From: Balanoglossus misakiensis
Taxonomy: Eukaryota; Hemichordata
DNA length: 64,000 bases
Assembly: GCA_040954595.2 (NCBI GenBank)
Contig: CM082593.2
Span: 2,728,001 to 2,792,000 of the forward strand
Direction of reading: 5' to 3'
Within the stretch, counting starts at the first letter, position 1, and each line of letters opens with the position of its first letter. Below the pieces are notes generated by a model. It was not told the origin of the DNA. It ran no database searches and worked only from the letters and a program-made list of their open reading frames with translations. The translations under genes were made by a program, and so were the position numbers. Positions 45,335 to 57,534 of this stretch are shown here, one piece after another.

Positions 45335-45793
45335 CCGACTGCCCTTGCAACATTTTTCTGCGTCGCTTCGATTTACACTGTGCATGCCGTTGATGCTGTG
45401 TGCCTCAACAACGCTACAGGGTATTGTCTACCGGGATTACTTAACAAAGCTTCAAAATCAATCTTGGAAAGCAAAAAAGGTGCGTGGGTGCATCTCACAC
45501 TTCAGGTGAGTCCAATTTCTCCGAGTGATACGATTGTTACTCCATCAGAACAAATAAGCCGGGGGCCATAACTTTTCCCCCTGACTAAAACTGTCTCCGC
45601 CCCCTCGCTTTATTCTCCACGTATGTGTGCTTTCGCTTTATAGTCTTTATTTTCTGAAATACTGGACTTGAACGTGAGTGGTCACGCTGATGTGACAAAA
45701 CGAGCTTTGACCCCACTTACTTGTTCAACAGTCGACGAAAGTAGCGATGCAGTTCCTACAAAAGAATCATTAGAGAAGTTGGTATTTAGTTAA
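45335..45793 (+). CDS. Unidentified spliced reading frame (two exons, terminal)
   Basis: Exons 45335-45505 (57 codons) and 45644-45793 (49 codons plus TAA), with acceptors TTTCATCACAG and TTTCGCTTTATAG and a GTGAGT donor, both in phase 0. The first exon encodes a hydrophobic stretch ALATFFCVASIYTVHAVDAV, then LNNATGYCLPGLL. The second encodes SLFSEILDLNVSGHADVTKR and continues to EKLVFS. Two N-glycosylation sequons (NAT, NVS) after a signal-like segment suggest a small secreted or luminal protein. No ATG exists in the first exon, so an upstream exon is required and was not found. Family not recognised. Confidence 0.4.
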
Positions 45794-46114
45794 ACAAAAG
45801 GGTTACAAGCGTTCGTTTGTGCAAGTTTGGAAACCCGACTTGTTTTGTCGCCTTTTCGGCCAACTATGACACTATTAATACGGGGCATTGTTCCAACATC
45901 GCCCGGGGGACACCGTTGCAATACCGTCAATGTTGTACGTTTCATTCTGAGAGCAGAGAGTCAACGAGAGAAATGTACACGGCGCGTTGCGTTGGACTGT
46001 TTACATGTTCAGGACCATGTTTACTTCTTAATGACGACTTTTCAGTCGACGCAGCGACATGTTGCGAAAACGAGCAATAGTTTTCCGTTGTCGTCAGCGT
46101 AAAAACTTAAACAT

Positions 46115-46339
46115 GTGACTCATTCAATGACACGTACAGTCACGAGATGTCGTTTGTCAGGAATCGAATGGGAGGAGTACGTGTACTTGTCGAAGGACGA
46201 CTCGAAACTGAAGAGATCGAGACGCTGGACGATTCCAGGAATCATCAGTGAACTCGCATGGGTTGTACTTGTTTCAAGGAATCGGGTCCGAATCCCCAGA
46301 TACCATCAAATGAGCGAGATCACGAAATGTAGTGTTTAG
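46115..46339 (+). other. Open frame of unknown status upstream of the LAMTOR3 promoter candidate
   Basis: 74 codons, containing GIEWEEYVYLSKDDSKLKRS and RRWTIPGIISELAWVV. It looks non-repetitive but has no recognised domain and sits in CpG-rich DNA, where chance open frames are longer. Listed only as a possibility. Confidence 0.15.
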
Positions 46340-46370
46340 ATTGGATTGTACGGAATAGCATACGACTTAC

Positions 46371-46379
46371 CTCCGCCAT
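46371..46379 (-). CDS. Candidate LAMTOR3 first coding exon (Met-Ala-Glu)
   Basis: On the minus strand, AAAATGGCGGAG|GTAAGT is a good start context and a perfect donor in CpG-rich, promoter-like DNA. LAMTOR3 normally starts MADD or MAxD. No connecting exon encoding the FLYKxLPS stretch was found between here and 44610, so the link is tentative. Confidence 0.35.
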
Positions 46380-47620
46380 TTTGCAACGTAACCTATAGCA
46401 GAAGACAACGCCACCTCACGGTGACCCTGTATGGCAGCTTTTGTTTTTTTAATCTTGGTCCACAAAACGAGTTGTGGGTGTACGCGAGGAGTTCTGGTCC
46501 GATTGCAGTTTGAATGTTCTTAAACCCGCCACCTTATTACTCACTACTTCGTGGCAGAACGAAAGTGGGCTGGGCGAAATGAAAATCTCTTTGGTGAGGG
46601 ACACTGGCCTCAACTATGGGAGAGTGATCGACAACCTCTTGTACGCACTGTACGCTCAGTTGCTATGCGTTTTGGCTGATTTTGTACGACAGGGCTAGCG
46701 CAAACATTCGATTGACTAGCCATTGACTAGAGGGATGGATAGACCATTTCTGGATTGGTCTAACCCATTTAATACTGCACTGGGCTGGTTACTTGTGCCA
46801 TTTCAAGTGCACACACGCAGAGATCAAACATGACAGGTGTACGAAGAAAGTGAAAGTGGGCCGCGGTCAGTTTCTCAGACAGCAGATCACACACAGTCGG
46901 TTTACTACACCGGCTGAAACCAGACTTGTCTGCATAATCAGTGTTGCTGTCTGACTGCAGAGATACCAAGTCAAAGCGATGATCACAGATAAATCAAAAG
47001 AAGTGACGAACTCGCAGGTGGACAATCGGCAGATCGAATGCACACATTCCGTGAAAATGCCAAATCGAATGTCGCGCATCAACCCTCAGCCGATATCTCC
47101 TAGGGTGAAATGTTATGTTCCGGTCAAAAAAAAGTCGATATGGCAGCAGGCATGACTGATACTGTGGATGTTAAATTAATACATACACACACATGCACCA
47201 ACACACACGGTTTTAAGTACTTGTAAGTTGTATACAGAAACCAGTATGTACGCTTCTGTGTGCTGGGTTTTTGGCCATATATCATCTGCTCTTTGAAGTG
47301 AATTGTCATTGTTGGGTAACCGCATATCTGAATTTATGGTCAGGGTATGTATGTACTGCATGCGAATGTCACCGGCTTGTGTGGGCGTACAGGATGACAG
47401 GCAAATATCATTGGGTGCTCGCTGCCATATTCGACGGTCACGCAAAGCACAGACCCTACAAACACGTCGCACCTGTGGAATGACGTATGTGAGGCAAACC
47501 ACCGGCCAAGTCATACACAGGGCTTGACCAATATTTATCCGAGGGGGCGTTGACATACTCCCCAGCCTTTTCAGGCTTTGACATGTGGTGGGTAATCTTA
47601 CAAAGAAAGTTAAACGCCCA

Positions 47621-47674
<54 letters not shown>
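47621..47674. repeat. (GAT)18 microsatellite
   Basis: Eighteen uninterrupted GAT triplets. On the minus strand they produce poly-Ser or poly-Ile open frames (47176-47694, 47456-47686) that are not genes. Confidence 0.98.
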
Positions 47675-48098
47675 ACATCCGTGCAACAGAGCACAATATA
47701 AAAACGAAAATAATTTTTAATACAAATTGAATATAGATGCTACCATTCATGGGTTGTAAAGGTTATTGGTAACGATATCAATTACATGTAGTAATTTTGT
47801 TTCGGGGACTAGCCTGCACCTGACAACAAAATGGGATAGCCCGCAAAAAAAAAAAACTTTGTCAACGAGGCCATTCGAGGGCAGGTCACGGCGAGGCGAC
47901 GTTTCGTCAGTTTCCCATGACCGGGTTTGCAGATCGCCTTTTTGTGGCACGGTCGAAAAACCATGAATGCCCGCAAAAGGTCAAAAACAGCCGTTTGTAC
48001 AGCGGGCGGTGTTTGTACGCCACATGTGTGAGGAGTCCTCCAACACTTTGACGCGACACCTTTCATCCGGGATGTTCATCTAGTGTATTGGCCTCCTC

Positions 48099-48106
48099 TG
48101 ACGTCA
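48099..48106 (+). promoter_or_regulatory. Perfect palindromic CRE (TGACGTCA)
   Basis: Consensus CREB/ATF site. Further perfect copies lie at 51891-51898, 56451-56458 and 57508-57515. Activity is inferred from the motif. Confidence 0.4.
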
Positions 48107-48207
48107 TCCGTGTGAAAGTCGGTGGTCAACACGCGCTCGCCTGAGTCAACTGTGCACTTCTCTCCGAAGCCCAAACGTATTTGTCGGTAAACCCTTCTTC
48201 CCAGACA

Positions 48208-48378
48208 CAGAAACCATGTACATATCACCTTATCAATCGCGTGGTAGACAACAGGTTCCGATATTTCAATCGTTGCACTCCGGACGAACTTCGAGTTATC
48301 GCCGCTAACAAAGAATGGCAAACCGGGTCGCTTATCAGCGCTCTGAAATCCTCGCGATTTGATTGGCCACAGAACAGG
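48208..48378 (+). CDS. Possible internal exon of an unidentified gene
   Basis: An open frame after acceptor-like CTTCTTCCCAG, ending AACAG|GTGAAC. The translation includes RCTPDELRVIAANKEWQTGS and LISALKSSRFDWPQN, which look protein-like, but no family is recognised and no partner exon in matching phase was found. Confidence 0.2.
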
Positions 48379-49085
48379 TGAACACCTCGCGTCGCGTGAC
48401 AGCGGTCGGTCATGGGCCTCACTGAAGAGATGGGCAGACAGGTATTTTCCATTCATATGTATAAAAATCGTTGCGTAGAGCTTTTGTCACGTTGCAGAAG
48501 CCAGACGACAGCTATTGTGCAGTGACCGATTTCAGTGTTAATATCCGAATTCTTCCGGGGAAAGTCGAAAAATATGGCCCTGTTCAAAGACAACCGTACC
48601 ATTCTCAATTTAGTCACTCAGTTACTCTTTCATGTAGTAGAATAGAAAAAAAATACTCCAGAAGATTTTTCTATTTGGACATTTCGTGGATTAATTTTTT
48701 TGCGTGTAAAATGCCAGCGTGCCTTCTTTTGGTGGCATCAGACGCTTACAGGCCTTGGCTGGTCGGGGGAGAGTAGAGCGCCGCGCCTGTTCACTCTCAC
48801 TCGGAGAGCCGAAACACTGGACAGTACCCCCTAAGCGAGCCACTGCAAGTTAATGTCTTTGATAGGGTGGCTGTCGATAATTGAGATTAAATCCCGACCG
48901 CTACGAGTCTGTCCACAGTTTTCATACGTGTGCAAAGCCTCCACCGCCTCCCAAGTTCCTGGCTAATACTCGACAGCAAAGATCCAAGTAATAGTGGCGA
49001 GGACTGCAAATTGCAACGCCTGTTATTGCGGTTTTACGCTCGGAGCTATCATTAAAAAAAAACTTTTCTTCGGTGTGTTTTGCAG

Positions 49086-49195
49086 GCAAGGGACACAGGA
49101 ATAGTGCGTCGACTGGGGACAGCCAAAGTATACCGCGTCAGAGCGCCGTGTCGCTGCTGCCGCACAGACCGTCGCAGCTAGCATCTCGTCCGCGG
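49086..49195 (+). CDS. Possible internal exon of an unidentified gene
   Basis: Flanked by TGTTTTGCAG and GTAAGT, both consensus. Only one of the three frames is open across it. That frame encodes KGHRNSASTGDSQSIPRQSA then VSLLPHRPSQLASRPR, a Ser/Arg/Pro-rich, probably disordered segment. Phase: enters with two nucleotides of a split codon, leaves in phase 0. No homologue recognised. Confidence 0.35.
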
Positions 49196-52100
49196 GTAAG
49201 TTTGGAATCTTTTTCGCCTGTGTGTTATTCTTGTTGTGTGATGCGCGAATATCGACACCAAGTCGCTTAATTGCCGCAGCGTTGTGATATCTGTGTCAAG
49301 TTTCTCGGGAATAGGAAGGTGCTAGGAAAGACGAGACCCCAGCCTTGCAAATCCTGCAGCTATATCGCCAAATTACACTGTCTGTTGATCTTTTCCTTGT
49401 TCGATCAATCAATTTAGTCTAATCACATGGCTGGAGGCAAACGCATGTCGACTTCGCATGTACGAGTAATACTGCAGGATAAAGGCGGATTGATTTTTTT
49501 CCTGCGATACATGCAACTTTCTTTTAAATCGCTTAAAGTTTGGAGTACATCTGTCGAAATGTTACAGGTCTGATTAAACAGTAATTTTAAAAGCGGCGAC
49601 GCACTGAATGGTGTTGGGTTGAAAACAGAAACCCTCGCGAATGAAGCCCCTTTATTAATATCATAATCGTCAGTCGCAACTAAGTTGTGGCGCTCTGATA
49701 AAGTACAGCAATGCGTAAAAGTTTCACCACCTAGACTTGGCGATTTCATCTCGCTGTCTGCGTGCGCTTGTTTCAGTTGGATGTAGATGCGCGCTGATCA
49801 TCGCGGTGCTGTGCAACTTTGTGCAGATCCGAGGGAATTCACCATGACATGCCTGCGCAAGTTGAAAAGTTCGCCGCAGATTGGCATGCCCTTTTCCGCG
49901 TGTGAAGTTGTAAATCTCAGCGCGTATTAAACGACAGTCAGTTGACTGAGGTGACAGAGAGAAGTCTGTTGTCTGATCTGCCTGGATAAAAAAAAAGAAA
50001 TATGTATCCAACATTTGTTCGATTGTGGGTTGGTCGGAATTAAAATTCGCGTATTTTTTTCTCTCTCTCCGGAATCATCACTTGCGCTCAGGCAGACGTC
50101 ACCCGTTTATCAACACTTTGCTATTCTCAAGATAAAACCTGCGTGGTGGCAAATCAGTGTTACAGGGTTTCCTCGCGTGCTTACGACAAAGTCAAAGAAA
50201 ACATAAACTCCTCTCATCGTTTGTAGTGGCCAATTGGGATCATACAGCGGTGTCGGGTTCGTTGTTTTAGTAATCACCACCCATACACCCTGGCCTGGTC
50301 TGTCCCGTCCGACCAATCCGGGACGGCGACTGGCCTGGCTGCAGTGTGTGCAGTGCGGGTTCGCTCGATTTTGGAGGAAATGGTTCCAGTGGCCGTGTTT
50401 CTGCGGTTTGCGGACCGAGTTACTTACATATGCCTTGTCGCATGCCCTAACTATTGGCCCCATGAGAACCAGTAAAACGGCATGACAGGCTACGATTACA
50501 CATGCGCTAATTCATCAACATTAATGCACTTTCATGTCTCGAGTATTGCAGCTGTCATCTTATAAACCGAATGGCTCCGTCTCCCCCATGACCAACGTGG
50601 GAATGGAACGGTCTGCCTGCTCCCATGAAACACACTATCCCCCCAAAACTTGTTGGTGGGCCCATGGTTGTCTTTTGTCGATCTAGTATCATACTCGCAG
50701 ACAGTCTGGCCAGAGTCGACAAGCCCACTGACCAGTGTCATCAAACGGCGCAATAAACAAATACGACGGGTTTTACATAATTGCCCACAAATAAAAAAAA
50801 AGCTGGCAGTAGTAAACCGCGGTTGCGTCGTTCATGAATCTTCCGTCAACTCGTAAGATCGTTCCTCGTAAAACCGCGATATGGCCGACGAATTCCTTAA
50901 ATACCCGATCTCCCAGATAGACCCAGATATTACCATCCTGCACGCTCTCCATGGCAACGGATGGTCTCAAATTATCACATAATGGCCGGCCCATGTACTC
51001 TTTACTAATTGGAGGAGGAAGGAATCCGCGGCCACGGAGCGAACAACAGGCCAATATCTTTCTGTTACCCGGATTAATTGAAAAACCCGAGCTGAACATT
51101 TCACTGAAGTATTTAATGAAGTGGACATATCGGCAATTTGCACAAGAAACGTCCACTCGCTTTCGAGGTCACAAAGAAACTTCTACCGTTCAAAAACAAT
51201 GCAGACGATAGACTTGAGATGATAGATTTTCCGCTTGAAGTCACTCGGATAAAATGACAATTTGCCGCGTTGCTATGAAATACCCGAGACCGACATTGCT
51301 AGGTCAAACGCTTTTAAGAGTTTAGCGGAACTTTATCCGAAACGAATCCTCATCATCTGGCATAAAACCAGCAATAAACACAAAAAAAGAAATTAATGAT
51401 ATGAAACGATGTCAATGACAAAAACAGTGTCGATGTTTTTAAACTAAGACATAAGCTCCACAGTTCATCGCGTCACGTAACAATTAGCATAACAAAAACA
51501 CTTTGCCTTAATTAGAGACCAGTGGTATTGAACTGGTTCGCAGTGTTCTCAATATTGGATTACGGCACGAATGAAAAAAAGTTACAGTCCATTTAAGGGT
51601 GACGAGGGTTAACACCAGCGCAGTAATTGGCTCGCAATCTCACAAAGTATAATCGTCACCACCTACCAGCCAATCAGGTGCTGGGTCTCATCGGTGCGTG
51701 AATTACATAGAGTATTAACTAACTATTGTCCACATTGCTTTTTAAATTTGGAGTACTACAGTACGACCAAAGAGAAGAATCCTTACCAAGGGAATAATTT
51801 TAGCGTGTACACATTTAATGATGTTTACCACCTGATGAAAGTCAATAGGCTGTTGTTTGTTATTTAGTTACTTTTTTCGGAGAAAAAACGTGACGTCATA
51901 AGTTGGATTTTAGTGTAAGGCAGTGTTGAGAAATTAGGGAACCGATTTTATTCTGGATAAAAAAATAAGGGGGAATTGAATTCCCGCCGGTTTTGTAGGA
52001 AATTCCACTACATCCTGCACCCCTCCCCGAAATGGTTTTGTCTTCCCTTGTTAACTACCCTGGCGTTGAAAAAAGTAGGTGGACCCAAATACTTCGTTTG

Positions 52101-54814
52101 GCAGGGAGTGTCTTGATTTTGTCAGGGGAGCATGACGAGCATACCGAACTGTCAACCCCATTCTGTTGTCATGATAACTTTTGTTGCATCACTGTGGTCC
52201 AGCCCAATATTTTCATTTCTTTATTTCGAGAAAATACTTCAGTTTTGCTTAGTCAGGCGCTCTGACACGAGTGTATTTCGCCTTTATGCTCCAAATTGCC
52301 TGGAAAAGCGGTATTTTCTTACACAGTCGACGCGGTTGGCTGACTCCTGTTTCATAATCATGTAGAACTATTGAACTGTTTTCAATCACGGCTGACCTTG
52401 AGTTGACCGTAAGCGCCATGATTAGAGCGAGCCGTCATCTCCGATCTGCTAGTGGTTTGTCCTGCATGCGGTTTTACACAAATCTAGTTAGCAAGACTGA
52501 GACCCCAGTTGTTTTTTGCAGAGCTCAGGGACCGCAGAAGGCACTGCACTGCTTTGCCGGAAGCAAGCTGTAATTCTCCCTGAGGAAATTGGCCAAAATT
52601 ACAGTCGCAATCAGGGGATTTGCCCGATCGCGGCGTCAAATTGAAAATTAGGCCGGAATACTCTATTCCGTGGCATTGAGGTTGGGTGTCCCGTTTTCAG
52701 CAATGTGAATTGTGTGACTTTGGACGTGGCGTAATTGATGGAACGCCTCACCATGGCAGAATTGATTTCGCCTTTGTGATCTATCGTGATAGGGAATGAG
52801 TTTGCGAGTGTTGGCTTGTTAAATGCATCTGTAGCGTTCAGTTGTGATTTAAATCCACGACGAGCTTTGCGCCACTGAAAGAAAACACTTTGCAGGGATA
52901 AGCATTTAATGAAGTGCGCTGTTTACATCATCTGGGCAAGATGCCAGAAGGATCTTAAATTAAAGAGATCGGGACAATCTTTTATGGGACATGGAAAACA
53001 ACCAACCAACCAATGCTACCTAAAGCGTGTACGTACATTCTTAGATATATACATGTAATCAAGCAGTTTGTGAACATTTAGGTATAGGTGCGAGAGAGGG
53101 CGATAATTTGATTTTCAGAAACACGGCATTTGATAACGTTTAGAACTACAGTGACTGTGCGTGTAACTTGCTATGCGTTCCCATTGCATCACGTGACCCT
53201 CGCTTGGTGTCTGGGTAGATCTTGGTATGAATAGAGATGGATGGGTCTCCTCAGCTTGATAAGGGAGTTAAACCACTAAAAGCCTTTTAAAACCAACAGG
53301 ACCTATCTGTGGACAAACTTCAACAAAGGCGTTTGCTTGTTTCCCCATTAAAGGGACAATATCCTCACTTTTCACGTTATTTTGATTCTTTTGAATTCTT
53401 ATGGCGGATTCATTGTGTTGTTCTGCTCACCGAAATATGGTGAAACATCGGTTTATACATGTATGTATACGTATGGTGTATACCTATGTGTTCATGTATA
53501 TGTGCATGAGAATTATTATGGAATGAGAATGGGGCTGTCCTATTAATATATATAGCTCAGGAACTGGGGTGAATTGTTTTTCTCCCAAGAAGGCAAAAAT
53601 ACTTCGCGTGAATATATACTTTATTTCTGGCAATTATGTTCGCCTGGATAACTGTACACACAGAGGAATAAGCATCGTGACATGGCAGTCTAGTGCTTGT
53701 GAAATCACACTCCAGGGTTTTCAGTCAGTGACTAGACTCTCACACCGCATCGCCGGATGATATTGGCTTGCAAGAGAGGCCGCGCCGAAAAACGAATTGC
53801 ACTTGTTTAAATGCGCCCATTTAGGCTCGAGATTAATCAAGAGCGAGACGGGAATGTTCGCCCTTTAAGATGTATCCACTCAGCACAACAAGCTGCCAAT
53901 ATGCGCGTTTCCGACACCATCGCCTAACTGCGCCTGGAATGTTAGTGCGTTCTCCAAAGGTGTTTTGAGACGCCGACGCATCCGTTTCCATGGGGACGTT
54001 TAGAAACGAAGTGGAGCGTGCTCCAAGTTGCGAAAGGAGCTCCAAATGGGGGGAATGCGACAAGTGAATGGGTTTCGCGCAACCTTCCCATGAACTACAG
54101 GAAGATTTAACGACATCCGACATGAGCGCGCTACAGTGAGCTCTTTATTCTGTGAGTGCCAGCCTTGGCAGGAATTCCACCGAGGCTCTGTCCTGGTCTT
54201 ACCGAAATTCCACTCCATCGCTACGGCGTGTGTCGGTGTATCGGCTGGTGCGATACGTTCCCTGGGCCTCCATAAACGCTTGAACAGTCCAGCTAGCGAC
54301 ACACCTCCCAAACTCGTTAATTCATTTAGCAGCGGCAGAACACTAATAAACGTCTTGTTGACTTGTGAACACCGTTAACGCTAGAATAGGGGCTGAAAGA
54401 AGCGGATTTCACGCAAGAAGTGTAATGCATAATTGTACGCCAGTTAGGGGATATCATACAGAAATTTAAACGGCGAAAAAATGCTTTGTTTCCGTCGGCT
54501 CCGGCTTTGACGACGAAAGGCCGAAATTGCTTGTGTTAATCAAACGTGTAACGGCTGTGGTTTCGGTACACGCCACATCTTGCCGACTGCACCGCGCTCC
54601 TGCCTTTGTTGTGAGCGCAACTCTGGACAGAAGCCGCGCAGCCCAGATATTGGAAGCTGGACAAGCTCCTGGAATAAGGCACTGTGTGTGTACACACCAT
54701 GTCTTGTGTGACCATAGTTGGCAGAGGCCTGTTATGGTTGTTCACCTGATTTTGACAAGTGTGTTTTGACGGAAACCACTTCCCGCCGAGGTTCGTGTTG
54801 ATTTGCTGCGGTGG

Positions 54815-54926
54815 TATAAAAAGAACAGGCAAACCTTTTCCAATGAGTCAAATTTGGCTGCTGTACATGAAGTGAGCGAAAAAAAAGATTTACTTCAAAA
54901 GGAGAGTGAGAGACGATATAATCGTG
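54815..54926 (+). promoter_or_regulatory. TATA-box core promoter with a candidate 5' UTR exon
   Basis: TATAAAAA at 54815-54822 predicts a start site near 54845. About 80 nt downstream, ATCGTG|GTAAGT gives a perfect donor with the exon end at 54926. The interval carries only a short upstream open frame (ATGAGTCAAATTTGG to TGA), so it would be a non-coding leader. Downstream exons are not identified; the candidate coding exon at 63609 is one possible partner. Confidence 0.35.
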
Positions 54927-55265
54927 GTAAGTCGCACTCTTTTAAAATATGCGTGGCCGGACCTCTGCTATAATTTGCAAGGCCTTCAACCAATATGTTT
55001 ACAACTCACCGTTGTCTTCCAATTGTTCCGTTGCTTGTAATATCGATCTCTAAGTGAATCGAGTTTTGTCCCAGAAAAGCAATACGCGCTCGTATTCTTC
55101 AAAGTAGAAACATAACCTGGGCACTAACCTCTGGTTACTGAATGGCGAGACCATTGTCCGTCTTTGAACTCGGACACAGTGTCTGCGTGCGTACCTTCCT
55201 TAGGCCTTGGTGTATTCCATCAATAAGTAAGCTGATCGCTCAATCGCTCAATCAATCGCTTAAGC

Positions 55266-55267
<2 letters not shown>

Positions 55268-55302
<35 letters not shown>
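55268..55302. repeat. (AATC)n microsatellite
   Basis: About eight to nine tandem TCAA units, continuing imperfectly on both sides. Confidence 0.95.
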
Positions 55303-57507
55303 GTTAATCAACCAACCAATTGATATAGCCTAAGCGATGGTTTGGTGGCATTAGAGAAACTTTGAAAAAAGTTAAAAGTTCTCTTCCAGAAAGACTTGTT
55401 TTTGTCTATCGATCGAGCTTGTTTATTATAAGAAGTTGGCAAGTTTCCACAGTAGCGGAGTCTTTCGCACATTCGCGACAAATATCTTAGCAGAAAACAC
55501 CTGCATTTTCGATTGTGGGACAGATGATGCGGTAACTTTAGCTTTTTGACAGTTTCCAACCGCACACAAAGAAGTACGTATTCGTGAAGTTATGAATTCC
55601 ATGTTGGCCCAATCATAATTTGATATATTACTGCAACATGACAGTTTTTGGGAATAGGTAGCGAAATCCGTTGCTATGGGGTATTTTGCGGAAAGGGTAA
55701 CGTGAGCATGCGCAGATGCAGTTTTGCAGTTCTTGCGTTTATTCACACGGCGACGCTGGCGGCATGTCCGGTTAGTGTACCGTCACTTCACATTTTTGTG
55801 GTTTTTGTCGGCTCCCCGAGGAATGATATCACTTTAAGTTACACAGATATGTATATGTTCAAAACACAGGCGATAAACAGTAGCGTAGATATCTCTCACT
55901 CTGCGCCACTAGTTTTCTGCCTCTCCGTGCATTGCGCGCGCGCCGCGCGCAGCAATGACAAGTTGAACTTCGCGCAAAAGTTCGCCCAGACTTTATTCCC
56001 TTCCCTAAAACCAGCAGTGCTCACTTGACCTGAATATTTCCTACAGTGACCTTGAGTGGCCATCAGTGTAATTTCGTGGAAAATGGGTCATGGCTTGCGA
56101 CACGATGATTTATGGCGACGACATCAGAACGCGGACGTGGAATTGTGATTTACATAAGAAGTAGTACATGTAGTTAAATGCGTCTGACCAGGTTTACAAT
56201 CTTGATTCAGGAATCTCAACGTGTCGGTATATATTTCAGGTTCGGCTGATCGTAGACTGAGATAATTGAGCAAAAAAGGCAAACACCTCATTGGTCATTT
56301 GAACAGTTGTCGTTGACTTTTAAACGGTGGACTGATCTGCGAGGGTACGCCGAGAGCCGAAGTCAGACAGAATCAATCACAAGACGCGATGAAATTGTAT
56401 CGTCAACACAATCAGAGCGTTTGTACACAGTCTGACTTGATTCTGGGTGGTGACGTCATTATGGCCCCAAACTAAACCACTCTTTCCTGCTAAGTGGAGG
56501 ATAACTTTCACTTAAGGTCAGAGGTCAACTGTCGTCCCTGGCAGGTCATGAATATGGGGTATAAATCTTGACGCCGCCTGCTGTATCGAGGCATCTGCAA
56601 ACGTCCAATGAAAAAAAAATTCATATTAAAATAGACACCGATTCAGTTTAGAATTTGCAAATGGGCCACACAGCGGCAAGGTTTAGCTGAAATATCCGTC
56701 GACAACGTATTGAATGTTTTCTGTTCAACAAGTTTGTAAAATTAGAAGTACCTCGCAACAAGCAGGCGATTCTCAAATTTAGAATTCCACCGAATCTGAA
56801 TCTCATTATGGCTTCATATCATCGGTCATCTATGAAGTACAAAAATAAACCATATTATACATACGATCTTGTTGAGACTTTGTCTCAGTCTTCACGACGC
56901 CACCGCCGTGACTTAAACGGCTGACGGGGGGCTGGTCCGCGTGTGAAAAGTACCCGACGATTCCCGCCTGTTGGTAAAAAATCCCCGCAAGGATATAACT
57001 AAGGTCATCCACAATACCAAAACGATTTAAATGTGCTCAAATGTCCCATTAAATGAAACTGGCCCAAAATACTCAAACAACGTCCGATTGGTATACCCTT
57101 TACAACCAATGGCTCTCTTTATTGAGACACTGGAATTTTGATTTATTTAATACATGTTTAGAATGGTCTTTAAAGAGAAATAGACCCGGAAAGCTTTGTT
57201 GGAGGTATGTTTCTTCAGTGTTTGGAGTTCTACTCCCACGTTTGTAAATGTCCCGTATTTTTTTCGCTCAATTTGGATAAATTATTGTCGTCTCGTGTTT
57301 TTAAAGCTTGAAGCTTGTTTGAAAACACCACTTTTTGCTTCCAAACACTGACGTCGCAGCATTTACTAGACTGCCGCCCCATTTAACTACATGTATATGA
57401 GAACTTTCCGCTGTTTTCGACCAGCCACAGTTTAAAACAAAGACGGTTGATTATGATTGGCTAATTGTCAATACTGGTCACAGTCCACGTTTACTGGTAC
57501 CATGTCA

Positions 57508-57534
57508 TGACGTCACAGCGGCTTATTGGCCAAT
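57508..57534 (+). promoter_or_regulatory. CRE plus palindromic CCAAT element
   Basis: TGACGTCA at 57508-57515 is followed 9 nt later by ATTGGCCAAT at 57525-57534, a double CCAAT box. Another ATTGGCTAAT lies ~70 bp upstream. CRE/CCAAT spacing like this is typical of proximal promoters, but no transcript start or exon was recognised next to it. Confidence 0.35.

Noticed and set aside
47176-47694. 172-aa minus-strand frame with poly-Ser
   Set aside because: The Ser run is the (GAT)18 repeat and the remainder has no recognisable features.
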